From Pseudorhodoferax soli (GTDB taxonomy: Bacteria > Pseudomonadota > Gammaproteobacteria > Burkholderiales > Burkholderiaceae_C), in NCBI RefSeq assembly GCF_003337555.1, contig NZ_QPJK01000005.1:496001-560000 (forward strand): a stretch of DNA of 64,000 bases, written 5' to 3'. Positions 29,469 to 39,300 of the stretch are shown piece by piece (position 1 is the first letter of the stretch; each line of letters starts with the position of its first letter). Both the position numbers and the translations under genes were made by a program. The notes under the pieces were generated by a model. That model searched no databases. It saw only the letters and a program-made list of their open reading frames with translations, and had not been told where the DNA came from.

Positions 29469-29530
29469 GTTGCCGCGGGGCGACAAGCCAGCCGTCCATC
29501 ACATTAAGTTGACCGCGCAAGTCTTTGATG

Positions 29531-29559
29531 TTGTGTGAGCTTTTTGGAGTGGCTACACT
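29531..29559 (+). promoter_or_regulatory. Candidate sigma-70 promoter of pbpG
   Basis: TTGTGT, a 17-bp spacer, then TACACT resembles a housekeeping promoter with exact spacing. It lies 33 bp before the pbpG ATG and just after the clpA terminator. Confidence 0.45.
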
Positions 29560-29592
29560 CCCGCATCCTCGGCGGTTTCAGTAGGTGGGCGC

Positions 29593-30675
29593 ATGACTTC
29601 TTCTCGTTTTTCCGGCTTGCATCGTTTGACGCAAGCGCTCGTCGTGTTTTCCTGCCTGTTCATGCTGGCCTTGCCCCAGGCCGATGCCGCTCCGCGCAAG
29701 AAAAAGGTCGTGGCCGAGAAGCGCCAGGCCGAGCGCAAGACCGCCGCCGCCACGCCGAAACGCCGTATCAAGGTCAGCGTGCAGGGCCGCCAGCGCATCG
29801 AGACGCCGCGGGCCGCCATCATTCCCGTGCGCCCCTCGTTCGGCCAGCTGGCCGGCCTGCACGCCGCCGACGATCCGCTCGACCTGAAGTCCAGCGTCGC
29901 CCTGGTCATCGACCAGGAAACCGACGAAGTCCTGCTGCGCAAGAACGAGAACGCCGTGCTGCCGATCGCCTCGCTGACCAAGCTCATGACGGGCGTGGTC
30001 GTCAACGAGGCGCAGCTGCCGATGGACGAGGTCATCACGATCACCCAGGACGACGTGGACACCGAGAAGTGGAGCCGTTCGCGCTTGGTCGTCGGCGCCA
30101 GCCTGAGCCGCGGCGAACTGCTGCACCTGGCGCTGATGTCCAGCGAGAACCGCGCCGCCCACGCACTGGGCCGCACCTTCCCGGGCGGCATGGCGACCTT
30201 CGTGAGCCGCATGAACGCCAAGGCCGAGCAGCTGGGCATGAAGGACACGCGTTATGTCGAGCCGACGGGCCTGTCGCCCAACAACCAGTCCAGCGCCCAT
30301 GACTTGGCGCTCTTGGTCGGCGCCGCCTACCGCGAGCCGCTGATCCGCGAGCTGTCGACCTCGCCGAGCTACGCCGTCGACGTCGGCCGCCGTACGCTGC
30401 AGTTCAACACCACCAACCGGCTCGTGAAGAACCCGGATTGGGACATCGGCCTGCAGAAGACCGGCTTCATCAACGAAGCCGGCCAGTGCCTGGTAATGCA
30501 GGCCAGCATCGCGGGCCGCAAGGTCATCATGGTGTTCCTGGATTCGGCCGGCAAGCTGAGCCGTCTGGGTGATGCCGAGCGGGTGCGCAAGTGGGTCGAG
30601 TCCACCACCGCTGCCGCCATCACCGCTGGCGGCCACAGTGCGGCGGCGCTGGTGCCGATCTCTACGCGCCGCTGA
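29593..30675 (+). CDS. pbpG: D-alanyl-D-alanine endopeptidase (PBP7/PbpG type)
   Basis: A 360-residue peptidase S11 protein that cleaves peptidoglycan cross-links in the periplasm. A signal peptide covers about 1-32 (hydrophobic core ALVVFSCLFMLALP, cleavage near ADAA). A basic, disordered segment follows to about residue 75. The penicillin-binding motifs are present: SLTK (Ser127), SEN (184-186) and KTG (289-291). The lack of a large C-terminal domain or amphipathic anchor favours PbpG over a DacA carboxypeptidase. Confidence 0.9.
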   Translation: MTSSRFSGLHRLTQALVVFSCLFMLALPQADAAPRKKKVVAEKRQAERKTAAATPKRRIKVSVQGRQRIETPRAAIIPVRPSFGQLAGLHAADDPLDLKSSVALVIDQETDEVLLRKNENAVLPIASLTKLMTGVVVNEAQLPMDEVITITQDDVDTEKWSRSRLVVGASLSRGELLHLALMSSENRAAHALGRTFPGGMATFVSRMNAKAEQLGMKDTRYVEPTGLSPNNQSSAHDLALLVGAAYREPLIRELSTSPSYAVDVGRRTLQFNTTNRLVKNPDWDIGLQKTGFINEAGQCLVMQASIAGRKVIMVFLDSAGKLSRLGDAERVRKWVESTTAAAITAGGHSAAALVPISTRR

Positions 30676-30703
30676 CCGGGCGCGGGCCGGGCGCCCGCGC
30701 GGA

Positions 30704-31495
30704 TCAGATGTCGTTGTTGCCGGCGCGGTGGCCCAGCGCGGCTGAAATCTCGTTGGCCGTCTGCTGCAGCTTGGGCAGCCATGATTCGTCCAGCCGGTCC
30801 GCCGGCGAGGAGATCGACAGGCCAGCGACAAGCCGGGCCTGGTCGTCGTAGATGCCAGCGGCCATGCAGCGCACGCCCAGTTCCAGTTCCTCGTTGTCGC
30901 GCGCCACACCCGTCACGCGTGCCTTGGCCAGTTCGCGCTCGAGCAGCGGAAGCTGCGTGAGGCTGTTGCGCGTGTGGCCGGCGAGGCCCGTGCGCGTGGC
31001 ATAGGCGCGCACGCGCTGCGCATCGTCGGCCGCCAGGAACAATTTCCCGACCGATGTCAGGTGCAGCGGCGCCCGGCCGCCGATGGCGCGCACCACCTGC
31101 ATGCCCGAGCGCTCCGACAGGGCCCGCTCGATGTAGACGATCTCGTCGCCCTGGCGCAGGCTCAGGTTCACGGGCTGCTGGATCAGCCGGTGCAGCTCGC
31201 GCATGGGGGTCAGCGCCGCGTCGCGCACGCTCAGCCGCCCCTTGACGATGTTGCCCAACTCCAGCAGGCGCATGCCCAGCCGGTAGCTGCCCGGCTCGGG
31301 GCGGTCGACGAAGCGGCCCGTGGCCAGGTCGTTCAGGATGCGGTGCGTGGTCGACGGGTGCAGCCCGGTCTTCTCGCTGATCTCCTTGAGCGACATGGCG
31401 TCTTCGCGCGAGGCCAGCACGTCGATCAGCGCGAACATGCGCTCGATGACCTGGACCGTGGGGGTGCCGCCAGCTTGCTGTTCGGTCTTCTTCAT
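30704..31495 (-). CDS. IclR-family transcriptional regulator
   Basis: A 263-residue regulator with an N-terminal winged HTH ([20 protein letters not shown], about 35-55) and a C-terminal GAF-like effector domain ([23 protein letters not shown]). IclR proteins usually control catabolic operons. This one is unusual in position: its ATG overlaps the stop codon of the arginyl/leucyltransferase gene bpt (ATGA), so it is likely cotranslated with N-degron genes. The effector is unknown. Confidence 0.9.
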   Translation of the reverse strand: MKKTEQQAGGTPTVQVIERMFALIDVLASREDAMSLKEISEKTGLHPSTTHRILNDLATGRFVDRPEPGSYRLGMRLLELGNIVKGRLSVRDAALTPMRELHRLIQQPVNLSLRQGDEIVYIERALSERSGMQVVRAIGGRAPLHLTSVGKLFLAADDAQRVRAYATRTGLAGHTRNSLTQLPLLERELAKARVTGVARDNEELELGVRCMAAGIYDDQARLVAGLSISSPADRLDESWLPKLQQTANEISAALGHRAGNNDI

Positions 31496-32238
31496 GGCTG
31501 GGCAGGGCCGTCCTGCCAATGGCCATCGCGCAGCAGCTGGTGGGGTTGGAAGCGGGCTTTGTAGTTCATCTTGTCGCTTTGGCCGATCCAGTAGCCCAGG
31601 TAGACATGCGCGAGGCCCAGGCTGCGGGCTTGCTCGATCTGCCACAGCACGCTGTAGGTGCCGTAGCTGGCATGGGCTTCGGGTTCGTAGAAGGTGTAGA
31701 CGGCCGACAGGCCGTCGTCCAGGATGTCCAGGATGGACACCATCTTGAGTCGGGGCGGCGCGCCGTTCACGCCGGGTTCGTGGAATTCCACCAACCGCGA
31801 GTTGACGCGGCTTTGCAGCAGGAACTGCGTGTACTGGTCGATGCTGTCGTGGTCCATGCCGCCACCGGCATGGCGGCCGTTCTGGTATCGCAGGTACAAC
31901 TGGTAGTGCTCGGGCACGAAGCACAGCTTGAGCACGCGCACCTGCAGGTCGGCGTGGCGCGCCAGCGCCCGGCGCTGGCTGCGGTCAGGCCGGAAGCGGT
32001 TGGCCAGCACCCGCAGCGGCAGGCAGGCCTGGCAGCCGTCGCAATGCGGACGGTAGGTGAACATGCCACTGCGCCGGAAACCCTTCTGCACGAGTTCCGA
32101 ATAGGTGTCGCTCTGGATGAGATGCCCGGGTGTCGCAACCTGCGACCTGGCCTGCCGTTCCGCCAGATAGCTGCACGGATACGGCGCGGTCGCGTAGAAC
32201 TGCAGCGTCTGCAGTGGGAGATCGTTCAGGTGGGCCAC
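31492..32238 (-). CDS. bpt: Aspartate/glutamate leucyltransferase (arginyl-tRNA-protein transferase family)
   Basis: A 248-residue enzyme that attaches leucine to N-terminal Asp or Glu of proteins, making them ClpS/ClpA substrates. Motifs are [20 protein letters not shown] near the N terminus, the cysteine cluster [12 protein letters not shown], and [17 protein letters not shown] near the C terminus. The start is a GTG overlapping the end of aat by 13 bp; it matches the usual family N terminus, although no strong Shine-Dalgarno sequence is visible. Confidence 0.9.
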   Translation of the reverse strand: MAHLNDLPLQTLQFYATAPYPCSYLAERQARSQVATPGHLIQSDTYSELVQKGFRRSGMFTYRPHCDGCQACLPLRVLANRFRPDRSQRRALARHADLQVRVLKLCFVPEHYQLYLRYQNGRHAGGGMDHDSIDQYTQFLLQSRVNSRLVEFHEPGVNGAPPRLKMVSILDILDDGLSAVYTFYEPEAHASYGTYSVLWQIEQARSLGLAHVYLGYWIGQSDKMNYKARFQPHQLLRDGHWQDGPAQP

Positions 32239-32999
32239 GCCGTACGGGACACTGGAGTGAACAATGCGGACCAGTATACGGGGTCGAATAACCACGGCGG
32301 ATCGGGCGCCTGTGCATCCTGGCGCAGCCGCGACACGAAGTCCGCGCGCGGCATTTCGGCGGCGCCGAGCGAGGCCAGGTGCCGCGTGTTCTGTTGGCAA
32401 TCGACCTGCACCACGCCATGCACCCGGCACCACGCCACCAGGGCGGCCAGCGCGATCTTGGATGCATCGGTGGCGCGCGCGAACATGGATTCACCGAACA
32501 CGGCCCGCCCCAGGCCAACACAGTACAGGCCGCCCATCAGCCGCCCGTCGACCCAGGTCTCCACGCTGTGCGCGGTGCCGGCCGCGTGCAGATCCTCGTA
32601 CGCGCGCACCATTTCGGGCACGATCCAGGTGCCGGCCTGGCCTTCGCGCGGGCTGCTGGCGCAGGCGCGGACCACATCGCCGAAGGCGCTGTCGAACCGC
32701 ACTTCACAGCCCGGCGTGGCGACAAAGCGCTGCAGCGTCTTGCGCAGCGAGCGGTGCAGCCGGAACGCGCCGGTTCGCAGCACCATGCGCGGGTCCGGGC
32801 TCCACCACAGGATAGGCTGGCCTTCGCTGAACCAGGGGTAGACGCCGTGGCCGTAGGCCGCGCGCAGGCTGTCCACGTCCAGGCTGCCACCTGCGGCCAG
32901 CAGGCCGGGGGCGGGGTCCTCCGGCCCCCAGGCCTGGACCACCGGGGGCAGCGGTTCTCCGGGCGCGAGCCAGGGCAGGGCAGGGCGGCGCGGCGTCAT
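32226..32999 (-). CDS. aat: Leucyl/phenylalanyl-tRNA-protein transferase
   Basis: A 257-residue enzyme that adds Leu or Phe to proteins with N-terminal Arg or Lys. The family signatures [52 protein letters not shown] and [18 protein letters not shown] are clear. It directly precedes and overlaps bpt, so both transferases are made from one message, with IclR downstream. Confidence 0.95.
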   Translation of the reverse strand: MTPRRPALPWLAPGEPLPPVVQAWGPEDPAPGLLAAGGSLDVDSLRAAYGHGVYPWFSEGQPILWWSPDPRMVLRTGAFRLHRSLRKTLQRFVATPGCEVRFDSAFGDVVRACASSPREGQAGTWIVPEMVRAYEDLHAAGTAHSVETWVDGRLMGGLYCVGLGRAVFGESMFARATDASKIALAALVAWCRVHGVVQVDCQQNTRHLASLGAAEMPRADFVSRLRQDAQAPDPPWLFDPVYWSALFTPVSRTAWPT

Positions 33000-33275
33000 G
33001 GCCAGGGTGCGCCCGGCGGAAGTCCGGGCTGGACGAATGGCGTTGGGATCAGCCGCACAGGGCCCGCCCGCGGTCGATGATGCGCACGTTGATGCTCACT
33101 TGTGTTGAGGTAGTCGCGCCAAAGTGCTGTCACGACTGCGTTGTGGCTTGGCTCTGCACAAATAATGGCACATCGCGCCACGCAACCGGTGCGCAGTACA
33201 TGCGGTGCACGCTTCATTTTCCCGCTGGGTGGTCGCTGGTATGGAGTGCGCAATCCAGGACAAGGACAAAGACCA
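33000..33275. other. Divergent control region between aat and HD-GYP gene
   Basis: This 276-bp gap holds the promoters of two divergent genes. No small gene is supported. A possible weak promoter for the plus-strand gene is TTGTGG (33141-33146) with TAATGG 16 bp later. A sigma-54-like GG...GC pair nearby has the wrong spacing (9 instead of 10 bases). Confidence 0.4.
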
Positions 33276-34913
33276 ATGGCGATGGACCTCGTGGGGGATC
33301 TGCTGGCCCGGCTGGACCAGCTCAATGCAATCGGCGCCGCCTTGTCCAAGGAGCGCAACACAGATGCCTTGCTCGAGGGCATCCTGATCGCGGCCAAGAA
33401 CATCACGCATGCCGACGGCGGCACCCTGTACCGCATGACCGAGGACGGCAGCGCCCTGCGCTTCGAGATCATGCGCACGAACTCGCTGGACATCTTCCTG
33501 GGCGGCACCACCGGACGGCCGATCGGATTTCCGCTGCTGCAACTGGTCAACGCCGACGGCAGCTTCAACGACAGCATGGTGGCCACCTACGCCGCCATCC
33601 ATGACCGCACCGTCAACATCGCCGACGCCTACGCCGAGGAGGGCTTCGACTTCTCGGGCACGCGCGCCTTCGACCAGCGCACCGGTTACCGTTCGCAGTC
33701 CTTCCTGACGGTGCCGATGAAGAACCACGACGGCGAGGTCATCGGCGTGCTGCAGCTCATCAATGCGCAGGAGCCTGACCTGGGCCGTGTCGTCACCTTC
33801 TCCGAGGCCGACCAGCGGCTTGTGGAGTCGCTGGCTTCGCAGGCGGCCATCGCGCTCTCGAACCGGCAACTGATCATCCAGCTGGAGGAGTTGTTCGAGT
33901 CCTTCATCCACCTGATCAACATGGCGATCGACGACAAGTCGCCGTACACGGGTGGGCACTGCAACCGCGTGCCGGAACTGACCATGATGCTGGCCGACGC
34001 GGTGGACGCCACCGAGGACGGTCCGCTGGCCAGCTTCAAGATGACCGAGCGCGACCGCTATGAACTGAAGATCGCCGGCCTGCTGCACGACTGCGGCAAG
34101 ATCTCCACGCCCGTGCACGTGGTCGACAAGGCGACCAAGCTGCAAACCCTGTTCGACCGCATCGCGCTGGTCGACACGCGCTTCGAGGTGGTGCGGCGCG
34201 ACCTGGAGATCGCGGCGCTCAAGCGCCAGCTGGCGCTGCGCCCCTCCGTCGATCCGGTCGCAGAAGCCGTGGCGGCGGCGGCCTGCACGACCGAACAGGC
34301 GGCGCTGGACCAGGAGCGCGAGTTCATCCGCAAGCTCAACCGCGGCACCGAGTACTTCAACGAAGGCACGGTGGCGCAGCTGCAGTCGCTGTCCGAGCGC
34401 CGCCGCTGGTCTGGCCCCCAGGGCCCAGACCTGCCTTTCTTCACCGACGACGAGGTGGAGAACCTGTCGATCCGGCGCGGCACGCTGACCGCCAAGGAAC
34501 GCGACATCATCAATTACCACATCGTCGCGACCAACCGCATGCTCGAGCAGGTGCCCTGGCCCAAGCACTTGCGCAACGTGCCGGAGTTCGCCGGCGGCCA
34601 CCATGAGCGCATGGACGGGCGCGGCTATCCCAAGGGGCTCATGCGCCACGAGATGTCGCTGCAGGCGCGCATGCTGGGGATCGCCGACATCTTCGAGGCG
34701 CTCACGGCGGCCGACCGCCCCTACAAGCCGGGCATGAAGGTGTCCAAGGCGCTGGAAATCATGGTGCGCTTCAAGAAGAACGGCCACATCGACCCGGACC
34801 TCTTCGACGTGTTCATGAACCGGGCCGTCTACCGCCGCTACGCCGAGCGCTTCCTGGACAGCGGCCAGATGGACGTCGTGCCCCCCGCCGCGCTGGAGCC
34901 GGCGGCCGAGTGA
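33276..34913 (+). CDS. GAF and HD-GYP domain protein, putative c-di-GMP phosphodiesterase
   Basis: A 545-residue cytoplasmic protein. A GAF domain (about 15-195) precedes an HD-GYP domain. The metal-binding HD pair is in LLHDCGK (271-272) and the signature GGHHERMDGRGYPKGL is at 441-455, giving a complete catalytic set with NYH at 413-414. Between the HD and HHE motifs there are about 170 residues instead of the usual 80-100, from a charged insertion (about 287-400). The start ATG-GCG-ATG is preceded by AGGACAAAGACC; a longer frame is rejected. Confidence 0.88.
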   Translation: MAMDLVGDLLARLDQLNAIGAALSKERNTDALLEGILIAAKNITHADGGTLYRMTEDGSALRFEIMRTNSLDIFLGGTTGRPIGFPLLQLVNADGSFNDSMVATYAAIHDRTVNIADAYAEEGFDFSGTRAFDQRTGYRSQSFLTVPMKNHDGEVIGVLQLINAQEPDLGRVVTFSEADQRLVESLASQAAIALSNRQLIIQLEELFESFIHLINMAIDDKSPYTGGHCNRVPELTMMLADAVDATEDGPLASFKMTERDRYELKIAGLLHDCGKISTPVHVVDKATKLQTLFDRIALVDTRFEVVRRDLEIAALKRQLALRPSVDPVAEAVAAAACTTEQAALDQEREFIRKLNRGTEYFNEGTVAQLQSLSERRRWSGPQGPDLPFFTDDEVENLSIRRGTLTAKERDIINYHIVATNRMLEQVPWPKHLRNVPEFAGGHHERMDGRGYPKGLMRHEMSLQARMLGIADIFEALTAADRPYKPGMKVSKALEIMVRFKKNGHIDPDLFDVFMNRAVYRRYAERFLDSGQMDVVPPAALEPAAE

Positions 34914-36263
34914 TCAGCCGAGCTTCTTGACCAGCACCTGGCTGCGCCGGTCCCAGTTGTACTTGCGCTTGCGCGCCTCGGGCAGCCAATCCGGGTCCAC
35001 CGGCTGGAAGCCGCGCTTGATGAACCAGTGCATGGTGCGCGTGGTCAGCACGAAGATGCTGTTCAGGCCCGCCTGGCGCGCGCGGTGCTCGATGCGCTTC
35101 AAGACCTTCTCGCCGTCGCCCTGGCCCTGGCTTTGCGGCGACACCGTGAGCGCGGCCATCTCGGCCGTCTTGGCCTCTGGGTAGGGGTACAGCGCCGCGC
35201 AGGCGAAGATCACGCCGTCGTGCTCGATCACCGTGTACAGGTGGGCGTCGCGCTCGATCTCGGTGCGGCTGCGCTTGACCAGCGTCCCGTCTTTCTCGAA
35301 CGGCTCGATGAGCTGCAGGATGCCGCCCACGTCGTCGCTGGAAGCCTCGCGCACGCTCTCCAGCTTTTCGTCGATGACCATGGTGCCGATGCCATCGTGC
35401 ACGTAGATCTCCAGCAGCAGCGCGCCATCCAGCGCGAAGGGCAGGATGTGGCTGCGCTCCACGCCGGTCTTGCAGGCCTTCACGCAGTGCTGCAGGTAAA
35501 AGCCCGTGTCGGTCGGTTGCTGCGGCGTCGGCAGCTGGGCCAGCAGCTGCTCGGCGGCCGCCAGCGGCAGCTCGGTGTCGATGGGGTTGTCGTCGGACGC
35601 CGGCTCGCCGGGTTGCATGCGGATGCCCGGCACCTCGGTCAGGAAGATCAGCTTGTCGGCCTGCAGCGCGGTGGCCACGCTCGTCGCCACCTCTTCCATG
35701 GTCAGGTTGAAGGCTTCGCCCGTGGGCGAAAAGCCGAACGGCGACAGCAGCACCAGCGCGCCCATGTCCAGCGTGCGCAACAGCCCGGCCACGTCGACCT
35801 TGCGGATGGAGCCCGAATGCTGGAAGTCCACGCCGTCCACGATGCCCACCGGCCGCGCCGTGATGAAGTTGCCCGAGATCACGCGCACCGTGGCCCCGGC
35901 CATCGGGGTGTTGGGCAGGCCCTGGCTGAAGGCGGCTTCGATCTCGTAGCGCAGCTGGCCGGCGGCTTCCTGGGCACAGTCCAGCGCCACCTCGTCGGTG
36001 ATGCGGATGCCGTGCGAATAGCGGGCCTGGTGGCCCTTGGCGCGCAGCTGTTCGTTCACCTGCGGCCGAAAGCCGTGCACCAGCACGATGCGCACGCCCA
36101 TGGCCTGGATCAGCGCCAGGTCCTGCGCGATGGACTGCAGCTTGCCGGCGGCGATGGCTTCGCCGGCCATGCCGACCACGAAGGTCTTGCCCCGGTGCGT
36201 GTGGATGTACGGCGCGACCGAGCGGAACCACGGGACGAAGGTGAAATTGAAAACAGCGGACAT
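34914..36263 (-). CDS. argA: N-acetylglutamate synthase
   Basis: A 449-residue bifunctional-fold enzyme for the first step of arginine synthesis. It has an N-terminal amino-acid-kinase domain (FVVGMAGEAIAAGKLQSIAQ; VLVHGFRPQVNEQL, to about 290) that binds arginine as feedback inhibitor, and a C-terminal GNAT domain (EMAALTVSPQSQGQGDGEKVL, the acetyl-CoA loop). Length fits ArgA. The start was chosen at MSAVFNFTFVPWFR. It ends exactly where the HD-GYP gene ends, convergent with no gap, and is divergent from hrpA. Confidence 0.94.
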   Translation of the reverse strand: MSAVFNFTFVPWFRSVAPYIHTHRGKTFVVGMAGEAIAAGKLQSIAQDLALIQAMGVRIVLVHGFRPQVNEQLRAKGHQARYSHGIRITDEVALDCAQEAAGQLRYEIEAAFSQGLPNTPMAGATVRVISGNFITARPVGIVDGVDFQHSGSIRKVDVAGLLRTLDMGALVLLSPFGFSPTGEAFNLTMEEVATSVATALQADKLIFLTEVPGIRMQPGEPASDDNPIDTELPLAAAEQLLAQLPTPQQPTDTGFYLQHCVKACKTGVERSHILPFALDGALLLEIYVHDGIGTMVIDEKLESVREASSDDVGGILQLIEPFEKDGTLVKRSRTEIERDAHLYTVIEHDGVIFACAALYPYPEAKTAEMAALTVSPQSQGQGDGEKVLKRIEHRARQAGLNSIFVLTTRTMHWFIKRGFQPVDPDWLPEARKRKYNWDRRSQVLVKKLG

Positions 36264-36291
36264 GGGTGGCGGGTCTGCGCGTGGGGCGGGG

Positions 36292-36320
36292 CAGTGCAGA
36301 GGCTGCACTGGGATAATCCC
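36292..36320. promoter_or_regulatory. Two palindromes in the argA-hrpA divergent region
   Basis: CAGTGCAG-AGG-CTGCACTG (36292-36310) is a perfect 8-bp inverted repeat and GGGATAATCCC (36310-36320) abuts it. The second contains ATAAT, which could serve as a -10 for hrpA. They lie centrally between the two starts, suiting a shared operator. Confidence 0.35.
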
Positions 36321-36364
36321 GGATTCTCTACGAAGTCCCTGCGCGGGACGCGCCCCCTTTCCAT

Positions 36365-39300
36365 ATGCCCGAAGCCTTCGCGGCGCCCCCGGCGCCAGCC
36401 TACACGCTGAGCTTTCCCGAATCGCTGCCCGTTTCCGGCCGCCGCGACGAGATCCAGGCCGCCATCGCCGCCCACCAGGTGGTCATCGTCTGCGGCGAGA
36501 CCGGTTCCGGCAAGACCACGCAGCTGCCCAAGATCGCGCTGGCCATGGGCCGCGGCAAGGCCAACGCCCCGGCCGGGCAGGGCCGCCTGATCGGCCACAC
36601 CCAGCCGCGCCGCATTGCCGCCAGCTCGGTCGCCAAGCGCATCGCCGAGGAGCTCAAGACCCCGCTCGGCGACGTGGTCGGCTTCAAGGTGCGCTTCCAG
36701 GACCGGCTCTCGCGCAACGCCTCGGTCAAGCTCATGACGGACGGCATCCTGCTGGCCGAGACGCAGACCGATCCGCTGCTCAAGGCCTACGACACGCTGA
36801 TCATCGACGAGGCGCACGAGCGCAGCCTCAACATCGATTTCCTGCTGGGCTACCTGCGCCAGATCCTGCCGCGCCGGCCCGATCTCAAGGTCATCGTCAC
36901 CTCGGCCACCATCGACGCCGACCGCTTCGCCCAACACTTCAAGAGCGACCAGGGCCCGGCGCCGGTGCTCTACGTCTCGGGCCGCATGTTCCCGGTGGAG
37001 CAGCGCTGGCGCCCGTACGAGGAGTCGCGCGATTACGGCCTGAACGAAGCCATCGCAGATGCCGTGGACGAACTTTGGCGCGATCCGCGCCAGGGCGGCG
37101 ACATCCTGGTCTTCCTGCCCGGCGAGCGCGAGATCCGCGAGGCGGCAGACCACCTGCGCGGCCACCTGCAGCACCAGCCCGTGCTGCGCGACGCCCAGGT
37201 GCTGCCGCTGTTCGCGCGCCTCTCGCAGGCCGAGCAGGACGAGATCTTCGTGCTGCGCGGCAAGCGGCGCATCGTTCTGGCCACCAACGTGGCCGAGACT
37301 TCGCTGACGGTGCCCGGCATCCGCTACGTGGTCGACGCCGGCACCGCACGCGTCAAGCGCTACAGCCTGCGCAGCAAGGTCGAGCAGCTGCTGGTCGAGC
37401 CGATCAGCCAGGCCGCGGCCAACCAGCGCGCCGGCCGCTGCGGCCGCGTGGCCGACGGCATCTGCATCCGCCTGTATGGCGAGGACGACTTCAACGGCCG
37501 CCCACGCTTCACCGACCCCGAGATCCTGCGCAGCTCGCTGGCCGGCGTGATCCTGCGCATGAAGTCGCTGCACCTGGGCGAGGTCGAGGACTTCCCCTTC
37601 GTCGAGGCCCCCTCCAAGCGCGCCATCACCGACGGCTACCAGCTGCTCAACGAACTCGGCGCGGTGGACGACAACAACGTGCTGACGCCCGTGGGCGCGG
37701 AACTGGCCCGGCTGCCGCTGGACCCGCGCGTGGGCCGCATCATCCTGGCCGGCCGCGAACGCCAGGCTCTGACCGAGGTGCTCATCATCGCCTCGGCCCT
37801 GTCGGTGCAGGACGTGCGCGACCGGCCCATGGACGCGCAGACCCAGGCCGACCAGCAGCACGCCAAATTCGACGACGAGAAGAGCGAGTTCAGCGGTTAC
37901 CTGCGCTTGTGGCAATGGATCCACGATGCACGCGGCGGCCATGGTGAAACCCACAAGCTCAGCAACCGCCAGTACGAGCAGCTGCTGCGCCAGAACTTCA
38001 TCAACATGCGCCGCGTGCGCGAATGGCGCGACATCCACAGCCAGCTGCTGACGGTGGTCACCGAGCACCGCTGGAAGCTCAACGACCAGCCCGCCAGCTA
38101 CGAGCAGCTGCACAAGGCCATGCTGGCCGGCCTGCTCGGCAACATCGGCTTCAAGCCCGAGGACGAAGACCTCTACCTGGGCGCGCGTGGCATCAAGTTC
38201 CACCGCCACCCGGGCGCGCACTTGAAGAAGAAGCCCGGCCGCTGGATCGCCGTGGCCGAGCTGGTCGAGACCACGCGCCTCTTTGGCCGCGGCATCGCCA
38301 ACATCGAGCCGCAGTGGCTGGAAGAGGTCGGCGCGCACCTGCTCAAGAAGCAGCTGCTCGACCCGCACTGGGAGAAGAAGGCGGCCGAGGTGGTGGCGCT
38401 GGAGCGCGCCACGCTGTATGGCCTGGTCATCTACAACAACCGCCGCATGCCCTACAGCCGCGTGGACGCGGCCGGCGCGCGCGAGATCTTCATCCGCCAG
38501 GGCCTGGTGGCCGGCGAATGGGAGACCAAGCTGCCGTTCGCCGCCGCCAATGCGCGCACCATCGCCCAGGTCGAGGCCCTGGAGCACAAGTCGCGCCGGC
38601 AGGACGTGCTGGTCGACGAGGAGCTCATCTACGCCTTCTACGACGCGCAGCTGCCGGCCGAGGTGCACAGTGGCCGCCTGTTCGAGGCCTGGTGGCGCGA
38701 CGCCTCGCGCACCAACCCCAAGCTGCTGCAGCTCACGCGCGAAGAACTCATGCGGCACGAGGCCGCCGGCATCACCACCGAGACCTTCCCGCGCACCGTG
38801 CGCCTGGGCGGCGTGGACTGCGCGGCCAGCTACCTGCACGAGCCCGGCAACCCGCGCGACGGCGTGACCGTGACGGTGCCGCTGTTCGTGCTGAACCAGG
38901 TGGCCGAGGAGCGCTGCGAGTGGCTGGTGCCCGGCATGCTCAAGGACAAGATCCAGGCCCTGCTCAAGAGCCTGCCGCAGCGCCCGCGCTCGCGCTTCGT
39001 GCCGCTGCCGGAATCGGCCGCGCGGCTCGCGGCCGAACTGCCGTTCGGCCAGGGCGGCCTGGTCGACGTGCTGCTCAAGGCCGTGCGCGACCAGACCGGC
39101 ATCGACGTGAAGAAGGCCGATTTCAAGCTCGACACGCTGAGCCCGCACCTGTTCATGAACCTGCAGGTGGTGGACGAGCACGGCCGCCAGCGTGGCATGG
39201 GCCGCAACCTGGGCGCGCTCAAGGCCGAACTCGGCACGCAGGCGCGGGGCGCGTTCCAGGCCCTGGCAGCACTGAAGACCACCGCGGCGCCGGCACCGGC

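Noticed and set aside
33130-33170. Possible sigma-54 promoter before the HD-GYP gene
   Set aside because: The GG and GC elements are nine rather than ten bases apart and the flanking consensus is poor.
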